DNA of 64,000 bases from Pseudoalteromonas rubra (GTDB lineage Bacteria; Pseudomonadota; Gammaproteobacteria; Enterobacterales; Alteromonadaceae): contig NZ_CP013611.1 in assembly GCF_001482385.1 (NCBI RefSeq), positions 1,364,001 through 1,428,000 of the forward strand. The letters are read 5' to 3'. How positions within the stretch are numbered: the stretch's first letter is position 1; every line of letters begins with the position of its first letter. The notes beneath the pieces were generated by a model. It saw only the letters and a program-made list of their open reading frames with translations. It was not told the DNA's origin and did no database searches. Positions 7,298-15,933 of this stretch are shown here, in pieces. The translations under genes and the position numbers were made by a program.

Positions 7298-9649
7298 ATG
7301 AACAATAGACTCCCCTGCATCACGCGCTTATGCGCAGGTTGCGTGCTATTTAGCTCAATTTCCTGGGCCGACACACAGCCCGACAATGACAATGATGTAT
7401 TTGCTTTGTCGATTGATGAGCTGATGGAAGTCACCGTTGAAGCACGTAAAATCAAAGAGGATGCATTGGCTATCCCCGTCTCTATTTCTGTTATGCGTGA
7501 ACAATTTCTGCGCGAACGCAACGTCAATACCTTGCTGGAAGCCGCGTACTTTATTCCCAATATAGATATCACCACAGTTGGCGAAAATTCTGGCTGTACA
7601 CACTGCGCCAACATCACCATTCGCGGCATTGGTCAGGTGGACCCGCTGCCCACAGTCGACCCCAGTGTGGGGCTCTACCTTGATGGGGTCTACTATGCCC
7701 GTTCCCCTGGAGGAATTTTTGACCTGTATGATGTGCGTCAGATAGAAGTGCTGAGAGGCCCACAGGGCGCTATTTTCGGTAAAAACACCATCGGCGGCGC
7801 TGTCACAATCTACACGCACGACCCCGTCGCAGATACATTTGCAGATGGCGAAATCACGCTGGGCGCTTTTGAACGCCGAGATGTTCGTATGCGCACTAAC
7901 CTTGGGCTTAGCGACTCACTCAGTAGCCGCCTGACATTCACTCACCTCAACCGGGATGGTTTTGTCAGGCGTGATAATGGTGAGTTTGAGGGCGGGCAAG
8001 ATGAATGGGCGATCACCGCCAAATTTCGTTATCAGATGACATCAAATTTAACGGCACAGTTGTCTCTGGATCAACGCAGGATCAATTCAGGATCCGCGCC
8101 TTCTATCCTTGCGGCTAAGAACGATCAGGCCGACTTGCTGGTGCTGTACAACAACTTAGTCACACAAAGTGGCGTTGCTGACCCTTATCCGCCATTGCAG
8201 ATCTTCGGCTCATCACACCAGAGTGCTTCGCTCGGCACGAACTTTAACACACTGGATCAATCCGGGGCTTTACTCTCTGTCGCATGGCAAACCCCACAAC
8301 AGTGGCAAGTAAAGTCATTGACGGCTTATCGGGAGTTTTACGCAACCTATGGCCGTGATTTTGATAATAACCCCGCGATCATTGGTGATACGCAGGATTT
8401 TCAGCGGCAGTTTCAGTTCAGTCAGGAGCTTAATATCAGCGGCAGTGCGCTGGACGAGCAACTCAGTTGGTTAGTCGGCTTATTCCACTTTGATGAACAC
8501 ATCAATCACCTCACCGATCTGGTCTTTATTGGTGGGCTATATCAGGCATTGGAAAATGTACCAGGCCCGTTAGATGGCTCACCACTGAATAACCCCACCA
8601 GCATAGGTGGCCCTGGTAACCCGCTCAATATTGGTCTGGATATAGACAGTGGTTTTGATAATGAAGTGGATATTAAAAGTACCGCAATATATACCCATGC
8701 CAAATACGCACTAACACGTCACTGGGCTTTTCACCTTGGTGGACGGCTCACATTTGAAGATAAGATGCAACAGGTTCAGAGTGACACTGACAATGCCGGG
8801 GTCATTTTAATTGACAGGACGCTGCAAACTCAGGGGCAAAAAAACGGCGGTCCCATTGAACGAAGCTGGCGAGTGTTTTCTCCGCAAGGCGGGTTGGAGT
8901 ATCACTTCAGCGACAAACACTTCGTCTATCTGAGCGCATCACGGGGCTTTAAATCAGGTGGTTTCAACGGCATTCCGAATTCACCTACCTCAGCCCTGCC
9001 ATTTGACCCCGAATACCTGACAGCTTATGAGCTGGGCTATAAAACTAAATTGCTGTCAGATACCCTTCAGCTCAGCGTTGCGGCTTTTGATATGCAACAC
9101 AAAGCCATGCAGCTGCGGGGCGGTCAATCGACAGAAGCCGGCCTTGAGATCTTTATCGACAATGTCGGGGAAACCAGTATTCGGGGTATTGAAGCCAGTT
9201 TTGAGGCCATACCTGCACACGACTGGCACCTTTCCGGTAACCTGTCGTATACAGATGCACAGTTTGATTCAGTCGGTACAGCCACGCAGGTAACAACAGA
9301 CAGTACAGTAATGCGTTCCCCGCGCTGGACCGCAGCATTTGGATTACGTTACCACTGGCCGATTGCACAGCGGCCCCCGCTAAAAGTGTCACTCAACTGG
9401 GGCTTTCGCAGCAAAACGTATAACGATGTTTATAATACAGAACTTGGGGCGCAAGGCAGTTTTGCTCTGTTAAATGCACGTATCATTCACGCCATCACAG
9501 CCCAAATGGAAGTTGCACTCTTTGTTCGCAACCTCACAGATAAACGAGTGTTAATTGGCGGCAATGACTTTACCGAAGTATTTGGGGTTGCGGAGCATTA
9601 CCTGGCCCCACCCAGAGAGTGGGGTGTCTCCCTGTCTTACCAATTTTAA
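7298..9649 (+). CDS. TonB-dependent outer-membrane receptor, ligand unknown
   Basis: 783-residue receptor for energised uptake across the outer membrane. A signal peptide ends near residue 24 (SSISWA|D). The TonB-box-like EVTVEARK is near residue 45. The plug is at about 50-170, with VLRGPQGAIFGKNTIGGAV, a family hallmark, and a 22-strand barrel follows, ending in the usual aromatic SLSYQF. The plug carries an uncommon Cys-Thr-His-Cys pair (SGCTHCANITIRG). It is closely followed by a probable periplasmic binding protein, so the two likely serve the same ligand. Long barrel loops rich in Gly, Pro and Asn do not reveal the substrate. Confidence 0.9.
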   Translation: MNNRLPCITRLCAGCVLFSSISWADTQPDNDNDVFALSIDELMEVTVEARKIKEDALAIPVSISVMREQFLRERNVNTLLEAAYFIPNIDITTVGENSGCTHCANITIRGIGQVDPLPTVDPSVGLYLDGVYYARSPGGIFDLYDVRQIEVLRGPQGAIFGKNTIGGAVTIYTHDPVADTFADGEITLGAFERRDVRMRTNLGLSDSLSSRLTFTHLNRDGFVRRDNGEFEGGQDEWAITAKFRYQMTSNLTAQLSLDQRRINSGSAPSILAAKNDQADLLVLYNNLVTQSGVADPYPPLQIFGSSHQSASLGTNFNTLDQSGALLSVAWQTPQQWQVKSLTAYREFYATYGRDFDNNPAIIGDTQDFQRQFQFSQELNISGSALDEQLSWLVGLFHFDEHINHLTDLVFIGGLYQALENVPGPLDGSPLNNPTSIGGPGNPLNIGLDIDSGFDNEVDIKSTAIYTHAKYALTRHWAFHLGGRLTFEDKMQQVQSDTDNAGVILIDRTLQTQGQKNGGPIERSWRVFSPQGGLEYHFSDKHFVYLSASRGFKSGGFNGIPNSPTSALPFDPEYLTAYELGYKTKLLSDTLQLSVAAFDMQHKAMQLRGGQSTEAGLEIFIDNVGETSIRGIEASFEAIPAHDWHLSGNLSYTDAQFDSVGTATQVTTDSTVMRSPRWTAAFGLRYHWPIAQRPPLKVSLNWGFRSKTYNDVYNTELGAQGSFALLNARIIHAITAQMEVALFVRNLTDKRVLIGGNDFTEVFGVAEHYLAPPREWGVSLSYQF

Positions 9650-9660
9650 AGATGTACGCT

Positions 9661-10560
9661 ATGATGACAATCACGCAGTCTGTTTTACTCATAAGCATTG
9701 TGGTTTTACATACTTGGATTGCATTTTCAGCAAGTGCTCAGGTCCAGCTACTTAGCGATGACCCACTAGACATCGAGATGGTGTTTTCACAACAGCCTCT
9801 GGATATTTCAACAGACTCAAATAACCTGGTGCTGAATTACATCTTAAAAACAGCCCCTTCTTTTTCCCCCCCGCCTTTGCTGCTTGCTCCGGGCACACGC
9901 ATCGATCAGCTGCTCCAAAGCAACCTGCCCTTTTGCGCCCTAAACCGGATAAAAACACGCCAGCGAGCAAAGCAGTATTTATTCAGCTTGCCTGTGCACC
10001 TTTACCCCAGCCACAGGCTGTACTTTTTGCCATTGAACATTAAACTTGCCCCTTTTCTTAATGAACAGGGACAATTGACCGATCTCATTGCCCTACTCCA
10101 GGCACACCCCAGAACCACCTTACTCACGGAGGCACAACGCTCATACGGCGATTACCTGGACGCACAACTGGCCAGGGTTGATAAAATTCAGTTAATCAGA
10201 CGCCCTGGTGGTGACAGCTATAAAGCAACCATCACCATGTTCGAGCGAGGCCGGGTGAGCTTTATTTTGACTTACCCGACAACGATTCAACGCTATGCAA
10301 GCAAGCTGACACTTTCGCAGGTACATAGCATCGAAATAGCAAACAATCCGCCTTTTATTCTTGGCCACATTGCCTGCTCTGATACCCCCGAAACCCGGCA
10401 ATTTCTTAAAGTTGTCAACGCCGCACTGCTGCACTTGTACCAAACAGCGCGCTTTTATGAGCTGCATCTGCGCTACCTCCCTGAGTCAGAGCGAGATTAT
10501 TTCAAATTACAACTCGAACAACAAATCACCAAGGCGCAATTAAATAATCAGGAAAGATAA
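9661..10560 (+). CDS. probable periplasmic solute-binding protein (SBP family 3-like)
   Basis: About 299 residues with an N-terminal signal peptide (MMTITQSVLLISIVVLHTWI, cleavage near ASAQ). The mature part resembles uncharacterised family-3 solute-binding-like proteins: FCALNRIKTRQRAKQYLFS near the N-terminus fits the pattern of that group. The start is uncertain. ATGs at 9652, 9661 and 9664 are all possible, and a longer frame runs into the receptor gene. It begins within about 12 bp of the receptor stop, so the two form an operon. No ABC permease or ATPase is adjacent, so it may be a sensor or scavenger rather than a full transporter component (inference). Confidence 0.6.
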   Translation: MMTITQSVLLISIVVLHTWIAFSASAQVQLLSDDPLDIEMVFSQQPLDISTDSNNLVLNYILKTAPSFSPPPLLLAPGTRIDQLLQSNLPFCALNRIKTRQRAKQYLFSLPVHLYPSHRLYFLPLNIKLAPFLNEQGQLTDLIALLQAHPRTTLLTEAQRSYGDYLDAQLARVDKIQLIRRPGGDSYKATITMFERGRVSFILTYPTTIQRYASKLTLSQVHSIEIANNPPFILGHIACSDTPETRQFLKVVNAALLHLYQTARFYELHLRYLPESERDYFKLQLEQQITKAQLNNQER

Positions 10561-10561
10561 G

Positions 10562-10584
10562 AAAAAGAGCAGCCTAAGCTGCTC
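10562..10584 (-). terminator. terminator of the comEA-like gene
   Basis: Stem GAGCAGC-CTAA-GCTGCTC. On the - strand it is followed by five T. It lies 32 bp past the stop of the helix-hairpin-helix gene and just after the binding-protein stop on the other strand. Confidence 0.8.
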
Positions 10585-10615
10585 CTGGAGATGACCAGAC
10601 TCAACTGGAACAACG

Positions 10616-10909
10616 CTAAAATGTTACTTTGCCTTTAAGTTTGGCAAGGATGTTCACACCTATTCCGTTTACCCTCAGTAAAGCATCCATATCCTGAAAG
10701 TCTCCCGCTTCTTCGCGAGAGCGAACAATCGCTTGCGCTTTTTTCATGCCAATACCAGGTAAACGGGTTAACTCTTCTGCGCTGGCATGGTTTACATTCA
10801 CCACAGCATCAGCAACTTGCTGGGTTGTAGCAGGCGCTTGCTCTGGTTGAGCCATAATTGGCAGCGCGGCGGACAGCGCCAATGTCGCTAAAAGTGTTTT
10901 GATATTCAT
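10616..10909 (-). CDS. ComEA-family helix-hairpin-helix DNA-binding protein
   Basis: 97-residue secreted protein. A signal peptide (MNIKTLLATLALSAALPIMA) is followed by a short linker and a helix-hairpin-helix pair: VNVNHASAEELTRLPGIGMKKAQAIV and the second hairpin VNGIGVNILAKL. ComEA proteins bind DNA in the periplasm during natural transformation and work with type IV pili, which are also encoded in this window. The frame continues to a TTG upstream, but the ATG at 10909, with GAGGGAT before it, gives a proper signal peptide. It is monocistronic. Confidence 0.85.
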   Translation of the reverse strand: MNIKTLLATLALSAALPIMAQPEQAPATTQQVADAVVNVNHASAEELTRLPGIGMKKAQAIVRSREEAGDFQDMDALLRVNGIGVNILAKLKGKVTF

Positions 10910-10997
10910 CGTGAGATCCCTCAATTAAAGTGTCCATGTTTTAAAGTATGCATTGCAATGTGCATGCACAGTTAAAATAAAGTAAACACGGAGAAAT

Positions 10998-11057
10998 ATG
11001 TCAAAATTATGTCTATATTTCCTGTTGCTAATTTTTCATCTCACTCTGTTATGCTAA
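10998..11057 (+). CDS. possible 19-residue leucine-rich peptide
   Basis: The 372 bp gap between the comEA-like gene and yebG contains ATG at 10998 with GGAG five bases before it, then 19 codons and TAA. The peptide MSKLCLYFLLLIFHLTLLC has eight leucines and could be a small membrane protein or leader peptide. No attenuator hairpin with a T-run follows. It may be chance. Elsewhere in the gap I see only the yebG LexA box and AT-rich sequence. Confidence 0.2.
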   Translation: MSKLCLYFLLLIFHLTLLC

Positions 11058-11245
11058 TTTTTATAAACTATGCTATTGGCAACCTGACACTATCTACGGA
11101 GAGCATACAGACTATCAATATCAATTTGTTTTTATTGATAAAGTTAACATTGGATAGGTGCTCAATGTGTTTATTAATTGCACCAGGATCCTCTGTATCG
11201 GTACATTACAGCACTTTATCAGTTGTAATTCTTGACAAGACAAGT

Positions 11246-11265
11246 TACTGTACAAAAAAACAGTG
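11246..11265 (+). promoter_or_regulatory. LexA (SOS) box of yebG
   Basis: TACTGTACAAAAAAACAGTG has the CTG-N10-CAG core of the gammaproteobacterial SOS box. It lies 17 bp upstream of the yebG start, just after a TTGACA at 11232-11237, so LexA binding would block the promoter. Confidence 0.85.
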
Positions 11266-11281
11266 TTCGTGGAGAGTGATC

Positions 11282-11593
11282 ATGGCGGTTATCGTTAAGT
11301 ATGTGGTAGAAAGAAATGGAGTAGAGCGTATGACATTTACCAGCAAAAAAGAGGCTGATGCTTATGATAAAATGCTGGATGTTGCAGAAGCGCTTGAAGG
11401 CATGTTAGAAAAAGTGGATGTTCCACTCAGTGAGCAACAAGTTGAGTCGCTCGCACTGGAAATTGCCAAACAAAAAGACGATTTTATGGCCATCCTGAAA
11501 GGCGGAAAAGTGTCAACAAAGAAAGACACTGAGGAAAAACCCGCTAACAAGAAAGGGGATGACGATAAAGTAACGGCCATTAAACAGGCCTAA
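11282..11593 (+). CDS. yebG: SOS-induced protein YebG
   Basis: 103-residue protein closely matching E. coli YebG (DNA damage-inducible, function unclear). The N-terminus MAVIVKYVVERNGVE and the central FTSKKEADAYDKMLD are shared, and the C-terminal tail is charged and variable. An open frame extends far upstream, but the ATG at 11282 follows GGAGAG and gives the family start. A LexA box sits immediately upstream and a strong terminator immediately downstream, so it is a single-gene SOS unit. Confidence 0.93.
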   Translation: MAVIVKYVVERNGVERMTFTSKKEADAYDKMLDVAEALEGMLEKVDVPLSEQQVESLALEIAKQKDDFMAILKGGKVSTKKDTEEKPANKKGDDDKVTAIKQA

Positions 11594-11612
11594 TGTCTCT
11601 GACCATACCTAC

Positions 11613-11648
11613 AAAAAAGCCAGCTCTTTCGAAAGAGCTGGCTTTTTT
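11613..11648 (+). terminator. strong terminator of yebG
   Basis: Perfectly symmetric A6-GCCAGCTCTTT-CG-AAAGAGCTGGC-T6 hairpin, 19 bp after the yebG stop. It could also stop transcripts from the right. Confidence 0.95.
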
Positions 11649-11663
11649 AGTATAAGCGAGCTT

Positions 11664-11744
11664 ATACCAACCTGCATTAATACATAACCAACTGGAGAGG
11701 TTTACTCACCTCTAGATTGGCTACTTAATTATGCGAACTGGTAT
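11664..11744. repeat. 81 bp palindromic repeat with ATACCA tips
   Basis: The two halves are inverted copies over their whole length. Both start ATACCA, share GCAT, CCAA and AGAGGT at matching distances, and meet at a TTACTC loop. The right tip overlaps the last base of the aminotransferase stop codon. Its termini resemble those of the 20771-20935 repeat and the 772-785 palindrome. Confidence 0.7.
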
Positions 11745-12937
11745 TATTTCAGAACAGTCGCAACTGCATCGGCAAAGTAGTCGATGTTGTCTTTGCTCAC
11801 ACCTGCCACGTTTACACGGCTGGAACCCACAATATAGATTGAGTATTCCTCACGTAATCTGTCGATTTGGGCCTTATTTATACCCAGGAATGAGAACATC
11901 CCATTCTGACTTTCAATGAAAGAGAAGTCCTGTCCCGCACCTCTGGCGTTCAGATTGTCTTTAAGTAAGCTACGCAGGCCATTAATGCGGTCACGCATTT
12001 CAGCCAGCTCTTGGTGCCACTCCTGAGTCAGCTCCTCGCTACCCAGAATCGTGTTCACAATGTCCGCACCGTGTGCAGGTGGCATTGAGTAGATGCCACG
12101 TACAACGCTGAGTAACACTGAGTTAGCAACATCAGCCACTGCAGCATCCTTAGCAATGAATGTGCACGCGCCGATGCGTTCACGGTAAAGTCCAAAGTTT
12201 TTAGAGCATGAAGAACAGATCAGCATTTCGTCGACTGTTGAAGCCAGCAAGCGCATGCCTTGAGCGTCTTCTTCCAGGCCGCTGCCAAAACCCTGATAAG
12301 CGATGTCAACAAGTGGTGTAAAGCCCACATCTTTCGCTAACTCAGCAACGATTTGCCATTGCTCTGCGTTTAAATCCATACCGCTTGGATTATGACAACA
12401 TGCGTGAAGTAGCACGATGTCGCCTTTTGGTACTTGCTTCAGCGTTTCGATCATTTCATCGAACAGCAGGCCTTTATTCTCATAATCATAATACGGGTAT
12501 TCTTTGACTTTCAGACCAGCTGCTTCAAATAAGCTGATGTGGTTCGCCCAAGTTGGTGTAGTAACCCATACAGTAGCATCTGTGTTACAAAGCTTAATAA
12601 ATTCCGCTGCAACACGTAAAGCACCTGTACCACCTGGCGCCTGAGCTGTTCTGGTGCGGTTAGCCAGTAAGGCCGGGTGTTCATTGCCCAGCAGCAGCTT
12701 TTCCATCTTGTCGCAGTAATCCAGGTTACCCGCTAAACCGATGTAAGATTTAGTTGTTTCATTTTCCAGACGAAACGCTTCAGCCTTTTTTACCGCCTTC
12801 AGAACCGGGGTATGACCCTGCTCGTCTTTATACACCCCAACCCCTAGGTCAATCTTATTTGGGTTAGTATCTTTTTTATAGGCGGCCATTAGGCCCAGGA
12901 TTGGATCCATCGGAAGTGGTTTTAGTTCTGAAAACAT
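11744..12937 (-). CDS. aspartate/aromatic aminotransferase (AspC/TyrB family)
   Basis: PLP-dependent class I aminotransferase that moves amino groups between glutamate and aspartate or aromatic amino acids. The 397-residue sequence aligns throughout with E. coli AspC (MDPILGLM, VYKDEQGHTPVL, HNPSGMD, QNGMFSF, SRVNVAG). The PLP lysine is Lys246 in SCSKNFGLYRER. AspC and TyrB cannot be separated by eye. In the 105 bp upstream gap a 7 bp inverted repeat, AAACGAG/CTCGTTT (12963-12985), could be an operator. The stop codon abuts a palindromic repeat. Confidence 0.92.
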   Translation of the reverse strand: MFSELKPLPMDPILGLMAAYKKDTNPNKIDLGVGVYKDEQGHTPVLKAVKKAEAFRLENETTKSYIGLAGNLDYCDKMEKLLLGNEHPALLANRTRTAQAPGGTGALRVAAEFIKLCNTDATVWVTTPTWANHISLFEAAGLKVKEYPYYDYENKGLLFDEMIETLKQVPKGDIVLLHACCHNPSGMDLNAEQWQIVAELAKDVGFTPLVDIAYQGFGSGLEEDAQGMRLLASTVDEMLICSSCSKNFGLYRERIGACTFIAKDAAVADVANSVLLSVVRGIYSMPPAHGADIVNTILGSEELTQEWHQELAEMRDRINGLRSLLKDNLNARGAGQDFSFIESQNGMFSFLGINKAQIDRLREEYSIYIVGSSRVNVAGVSKDNIDYFADAVATVLK

Positions 12938-13042
12938 GGTTCTCTCTTTTCCTAATTAACGTAAACGAGGTTTTCTAACTCGTTTGTCATGGGGTTAACT
13001 CTGAGCTCATATTAACATAAGTTGCCGCGAAGACGAGCCCGC

Positions 13043-13702
13043 TTAACTTGGAAGATACTCAATCGCACGAATACAAGCGGCAACTAAAACTGCCAGCTTG
13101 TATTCATCAAAGCACTCCTGCTCAAAAGCTTCTGCATCAATAATCCCCAGGCATTCACCCTGTTGATTTAACAATGGCAAACACACCTCAGCTTGTACTT
13201 TAGGATCACAGGTATAATATTCGCCCCCCTGAGCCACATAATCAGGGATGTTATTGATCACACGTGCCTGCTCAGACAAATACGTTTGAATATTGTTTGA
13301 TGTAGCGGCAAACGCCTCGGTAATCGGAAATAGAGGACGACTAGGCGCACCATAATAAGCCAGCTTCAGCAACTGCTGTATACCTTCGGCCGGACGCGCC
13401 TGGTAAATACCAAACCAGTCAATCTTCGTGGCAGTTTTGACATATTCAGCAATTGTTTGTAAACGCGACAACTGCTGCTCACTCTCACTGTTACAAGTAA
13501 CAAAGTCCGTCAGTAAGAAAGGCGCTTCCTGTAGATTGCCGAACAGACTGCAACTGCCCCCCTCACCCAGCTCTGGAATTTGGTATGACCATGTGGCACT
13601 GAGGCTATGGGTATCAAGATACGCATCCAACTCAGCGAGCTGACCCGCCACTACGGCTTCGCTAATAGATAAATTACAATGAGAAAGATAGGTAGAAATC
13701 AT
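13043..13702 (-). CDS. GAF-domain protein, free methionine-R-sulfoxide reductase-like
   Basis: 219 residues. The C-terminal two thirds form a GAF domain. The stretch YYTCDPKVQAEVCLPLLNQ, then GECLGIIDAEAF, resembles the active-site region of MsrC-type free methionine sulfoxide reductases, where the Cys-Asp position holds a catalytic cysteine. Other MsrC cysteines are not clearly kept, so it could instead be a ligand-binding GAF protein. The frame opens with TTG four codons earlier, and I prefer the ATG. It lies downstream of the partner-switching operon with a 115 bp gap. Confidence 0.65.
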   Translation of the reverse strand: MISTYLSHCNLSISEAVVAGQLAELDAYLDTHSLSATWSYQIPELGEGGSCSLFGNLQEAPFLLTDFVTCNSESEQQLSRLQTIAEYVKTATKIDWFGIYQARPAEGIQQLLKLAYYGAPSRPLFPITEAFAATSNNIQTYLSEQARVINNIPDYVAQGGEYYTCDPKVQAEVCLPLLNQQGECLGIIDAEAFEQECFDEYKLAVLVAACIRAIEYLPS

Positions 13703-13817
13703 TTGGCCATCCAAACATCTAAATATCCATCAAATTTAACATGGACGAATTAGGTATGCCAGCGTGATATTATAATTTTTTATTTTCAGCAAGAGTGGCA
13801 ACAGAAACAAAGTCGTG

Positions 13818-15464
13818 TTATCGAAGCGAATATACCAGCTCAACCTCGTTACCCACCTGATTGTACGTCACGCTTTTTGCAATTTCAGAGAGTAACTCAA
13901 CGCCCCTGCCATGTTCCTGCTGTGATTGATGTAGTGCGGTTGAACTGTGATCAAAGCCATTTCCCGAATCACAGATATTAAAAACAAGACAGAACTCATC
14001 CGGGCAAAAACGCACATTGATGATGATCAGCGCATCCTTGAGGCTTTCCAACGCACGTGCCCTTTGCTGATAATATTCAATAAAACCATCGTCCTGACTT
14101 TTTAAATCCGACTGCAACCCCAACACACCATGGTCCAGCGAATTATTGTATGCCTCAGAAAGTAATAAGAAAACATTTGACCTGTGCGCGTGTAAACCTT
14201 CGACCTGCGACAAGATATCAACCAGCTCCAGCACCGGATCGGTATATCGCATCTGTTGCGCATTCAGTGAAATGCTAATGTTAAATGGCAAAGTTGAATA
14301 CTCGGGAGGCAAGGTTTCAGTGGAAGTATCAGGCAGACAGTTGATAATTGCGATGCTCAAATCATCCTGCTGCTCTTTGTGTCCGCTGTATTCGCGCACT
14401 TGCTGGATAATATCCTTCGTCGAGACATCTACTGTGCAACTCAATACATCGATCAGGCGCTGCTCACCAAACAATTCACCGTCAGGGGCTTCACTTTCAA
14501 TAATACCATCCGTTGCCATCACAATACGGGTGCCCACATCCACTTCAAAGTGCAGCGTGTTGCGCTCGAATTCATCCTCATCGAGGATCCCAAGGGACAT
14601 GTGCTGAGACTCAATGGTTTTAAGTATTTGCCCCTGCCCATCTATCAAATAGATATCGGGGAATCCACCTAACCAGGCAGACAGGTTTCTCCCGGAACTG
14701 CTAATCTCTATAATGGCTGCAGCGCAAAACATATGTCCGGGCAGCAGTGTATTCAGTGAGCTATTGAGCTCTGCTGCAATGTCATTCACCGCCATCCCTT
14801 TTTGCACCATAGTGTAAAAAATTTTAGATGCAGGCAACGCCCCCACTGCGGCAGCCAAACCGTGCCCGGTAAAATCACCTAACAAGCAGTAAAAGCCACC
14901 AATCGGGCTTTTTGCCATCAGGAACATATCTCCGTTAAACATTGAGGCAGGTGACAGGTGATAGTCACATAAATCCGCAAAATCTTGCTGCCCAGATAAA
15001 GCATTACGGAAAATATGCTCGACAATTTCGTGTTCTCGTTCGATTTGGTTATAGTGGTACTCTAGCTGCTTTTTTTGCTCGTTGGCTTCTTTGCTGAGCT
15101 TTCTCGTTCTGGCATGTGCGCGGATTTTTGCTGACAGCACAATCCTGTCGAAAGGTTTATGTATGAAGTCATCTCCTCCAACGTGGAGGCACTTCTCAAA
15201 GCTGGCGTGATCTTCCAGCGCGGTGATGAAAATCACAGGCAAGTATACGTCACCCGCATGTTCCTTAATCCTGGGCGCAGTTTCGAAGCCGTCCATTACT
15301 GGCATCATTACGTCCAACAAAACGATATCCACATCATGCTCATAGAGCAAGTCCAACGCTTCCTGACCATTATTTGCCACCAGCACATCGTAATGTTGGT
15401 GCTCAAGCATGGTTTGCAGCAATCGACAATTGAGTGGCTGGTCATCCACAACCAAAATTAACAT
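13818..15464 (-). CDS. response regulator/PP2C phosphatase/anti-sigma kinase fusion (CrsR/HsbR-like)
   Basis: 548-residue three-domain switch protein. The receiver (1-120) has the phospho-acceptor Asp51 and Lys103. A coiled-coil linker (122-150) follows. The SpoIIE-type PP2C phosphatase (about 165-375) has metal-binding NGD (177-179), DFTGHG (197-202), ATDG (317-320) and DD (367-368). A C-terminal RsbW-like ATPase has an N-box with Glu437, Asn441 and DHG (444-446), DSGNG (499-503) and GRGVELL. Such proteins phosphorylate and dephosphorylate a STAS antagonist to free or trap a sigma or anti-sigma partner, as known for Shewanella CrsR and Pseudomonas HsbR. The STAS partner gene lies 18 bp upstream. 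Confidence 0.9.
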   Translation of the reverse strand: MLILVVDDQPLNCRLLQTMLEHQHYDVLVANNGQEALDLLYEHDVDIVLLDVMMPVMDGFETAPRIKEHAGDVYLPVIFITALEDHASFEKCLHVGGDDFIHKPFDRIVLSAKIRAHARTRKLSKEANEQKKQLEYHYNQIEREHEIVEHIFRNALSGQQDFADLCDYHLSPASMFNGDMFLMAKSPIGGFYCLLGDFTGHGLAAAVGALPASKIFYTMVQKGMAVNDIAAELNSSLNTLLPGHMFCAAAIIEISSSGRNLSAWLGGFPDIYLIDGQGQILKTIESQHMSLGILDEDEFERNTLHFEVDVGTRIVMATDGIIESEAPDGELFGEQRLIDVLSCTVDVSTKDIIQQVREYSGHKEQQDDLSIAIINCLPDTSTETLPPEYSTLPFNISISLNAQQMRYTDPVLELVDILSQVEGLHAHRSNVFLLLSEAYNNSLDHGVLGLQSDLKSQDDGFIEYYQQRARALESLKDALIIINVRFCPDEFCLVFNICDSGNGFDHSSTALHQSQQEHGRGVELLSEIAKSVTYNQVGNEVELVYSLR

Positions 15465-15482
15465 ACACGAATCCCTCGTGAA

Positions 15483-15788
15483 TCAGTCAATATCGAATTT
15501 TTTATCGAAGCGTGAAATTTGTAAGATCTTCTTCAGCTGAGGTCTGCAATTACTGATCTGTATACTAGATACCGAATCACCCAGGGTCTTCTTCATGTTG
15601 AGCAACATACCTAATGCGGAGCTATCCATGTAGTCAGTGTCGCGAAGATCAACAACCACTTTCTCCGTTTGGTTACCTACGTCGGCATAGGCCTGACGAA
15701 AAGACTGGACCAAGTTGAAATCAAATTTCCCTTTGATCTGAATCGTTAGAGTTTTTCCGTCCGCTGAAGCATTTTTGCTCAGGCTCAT
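15483..15788 (-). CDS. STAS-domain anti-anti-sigma factor (CrsA/HsbA-like)
   Basis: 101-residue single STAS domain. The conserved loop DTDYMDSSALGML holds the likely phosphorylated serine (Ser56 or Ser57), so it fits the SpoIIAA/RsbV/HsbA family. It has a strong AGGAG ribosome site. Its stop is 18 bp before the fusion kinase/phosphatase gene, so it should be the substrate of both catalytic domains. In Pseudomonas the equivalent HsbA binds FlgM or a diguanylate cyclase. Here a GGDEF-EAL gene lies nearby. The real partner is unknown. Confidence 0.88.
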   Translation of the reverse strand: MSLSKNASADGKTLTIQIKGKFDFNLVQSFRQAYADVGNQTEKVVVDLRDTDYMDSSALGMLLNMKKTLGDSVSSIQISNCRPQLKKILQISRFDKKFDID

Positions 15789-15933
15789 CGCAAGCTCCTA
15801 CTTTGGTTAAATTTTAGTATCCATGATGTTGTTTTAAATATAAACCGATAAGTGAAATTAGCCAAAAAATTATCTCGCTTCAAACCGCTTTTTGTTACCA
15901 TAAGGGTATTAAGATTTATACAGGAGAGGCAAA

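Noticed and set aside
7117..7629. 170-codon frame on the - strand
   Set aside because: It mostly lies opposite the receptor gene and has no protein-like features or ribosome site.
11009..11281. Upstream part of the long frame containing yebG
   Set aside because: It crosses the LexA box; YebG homologues start at MAV, which matches 11282.
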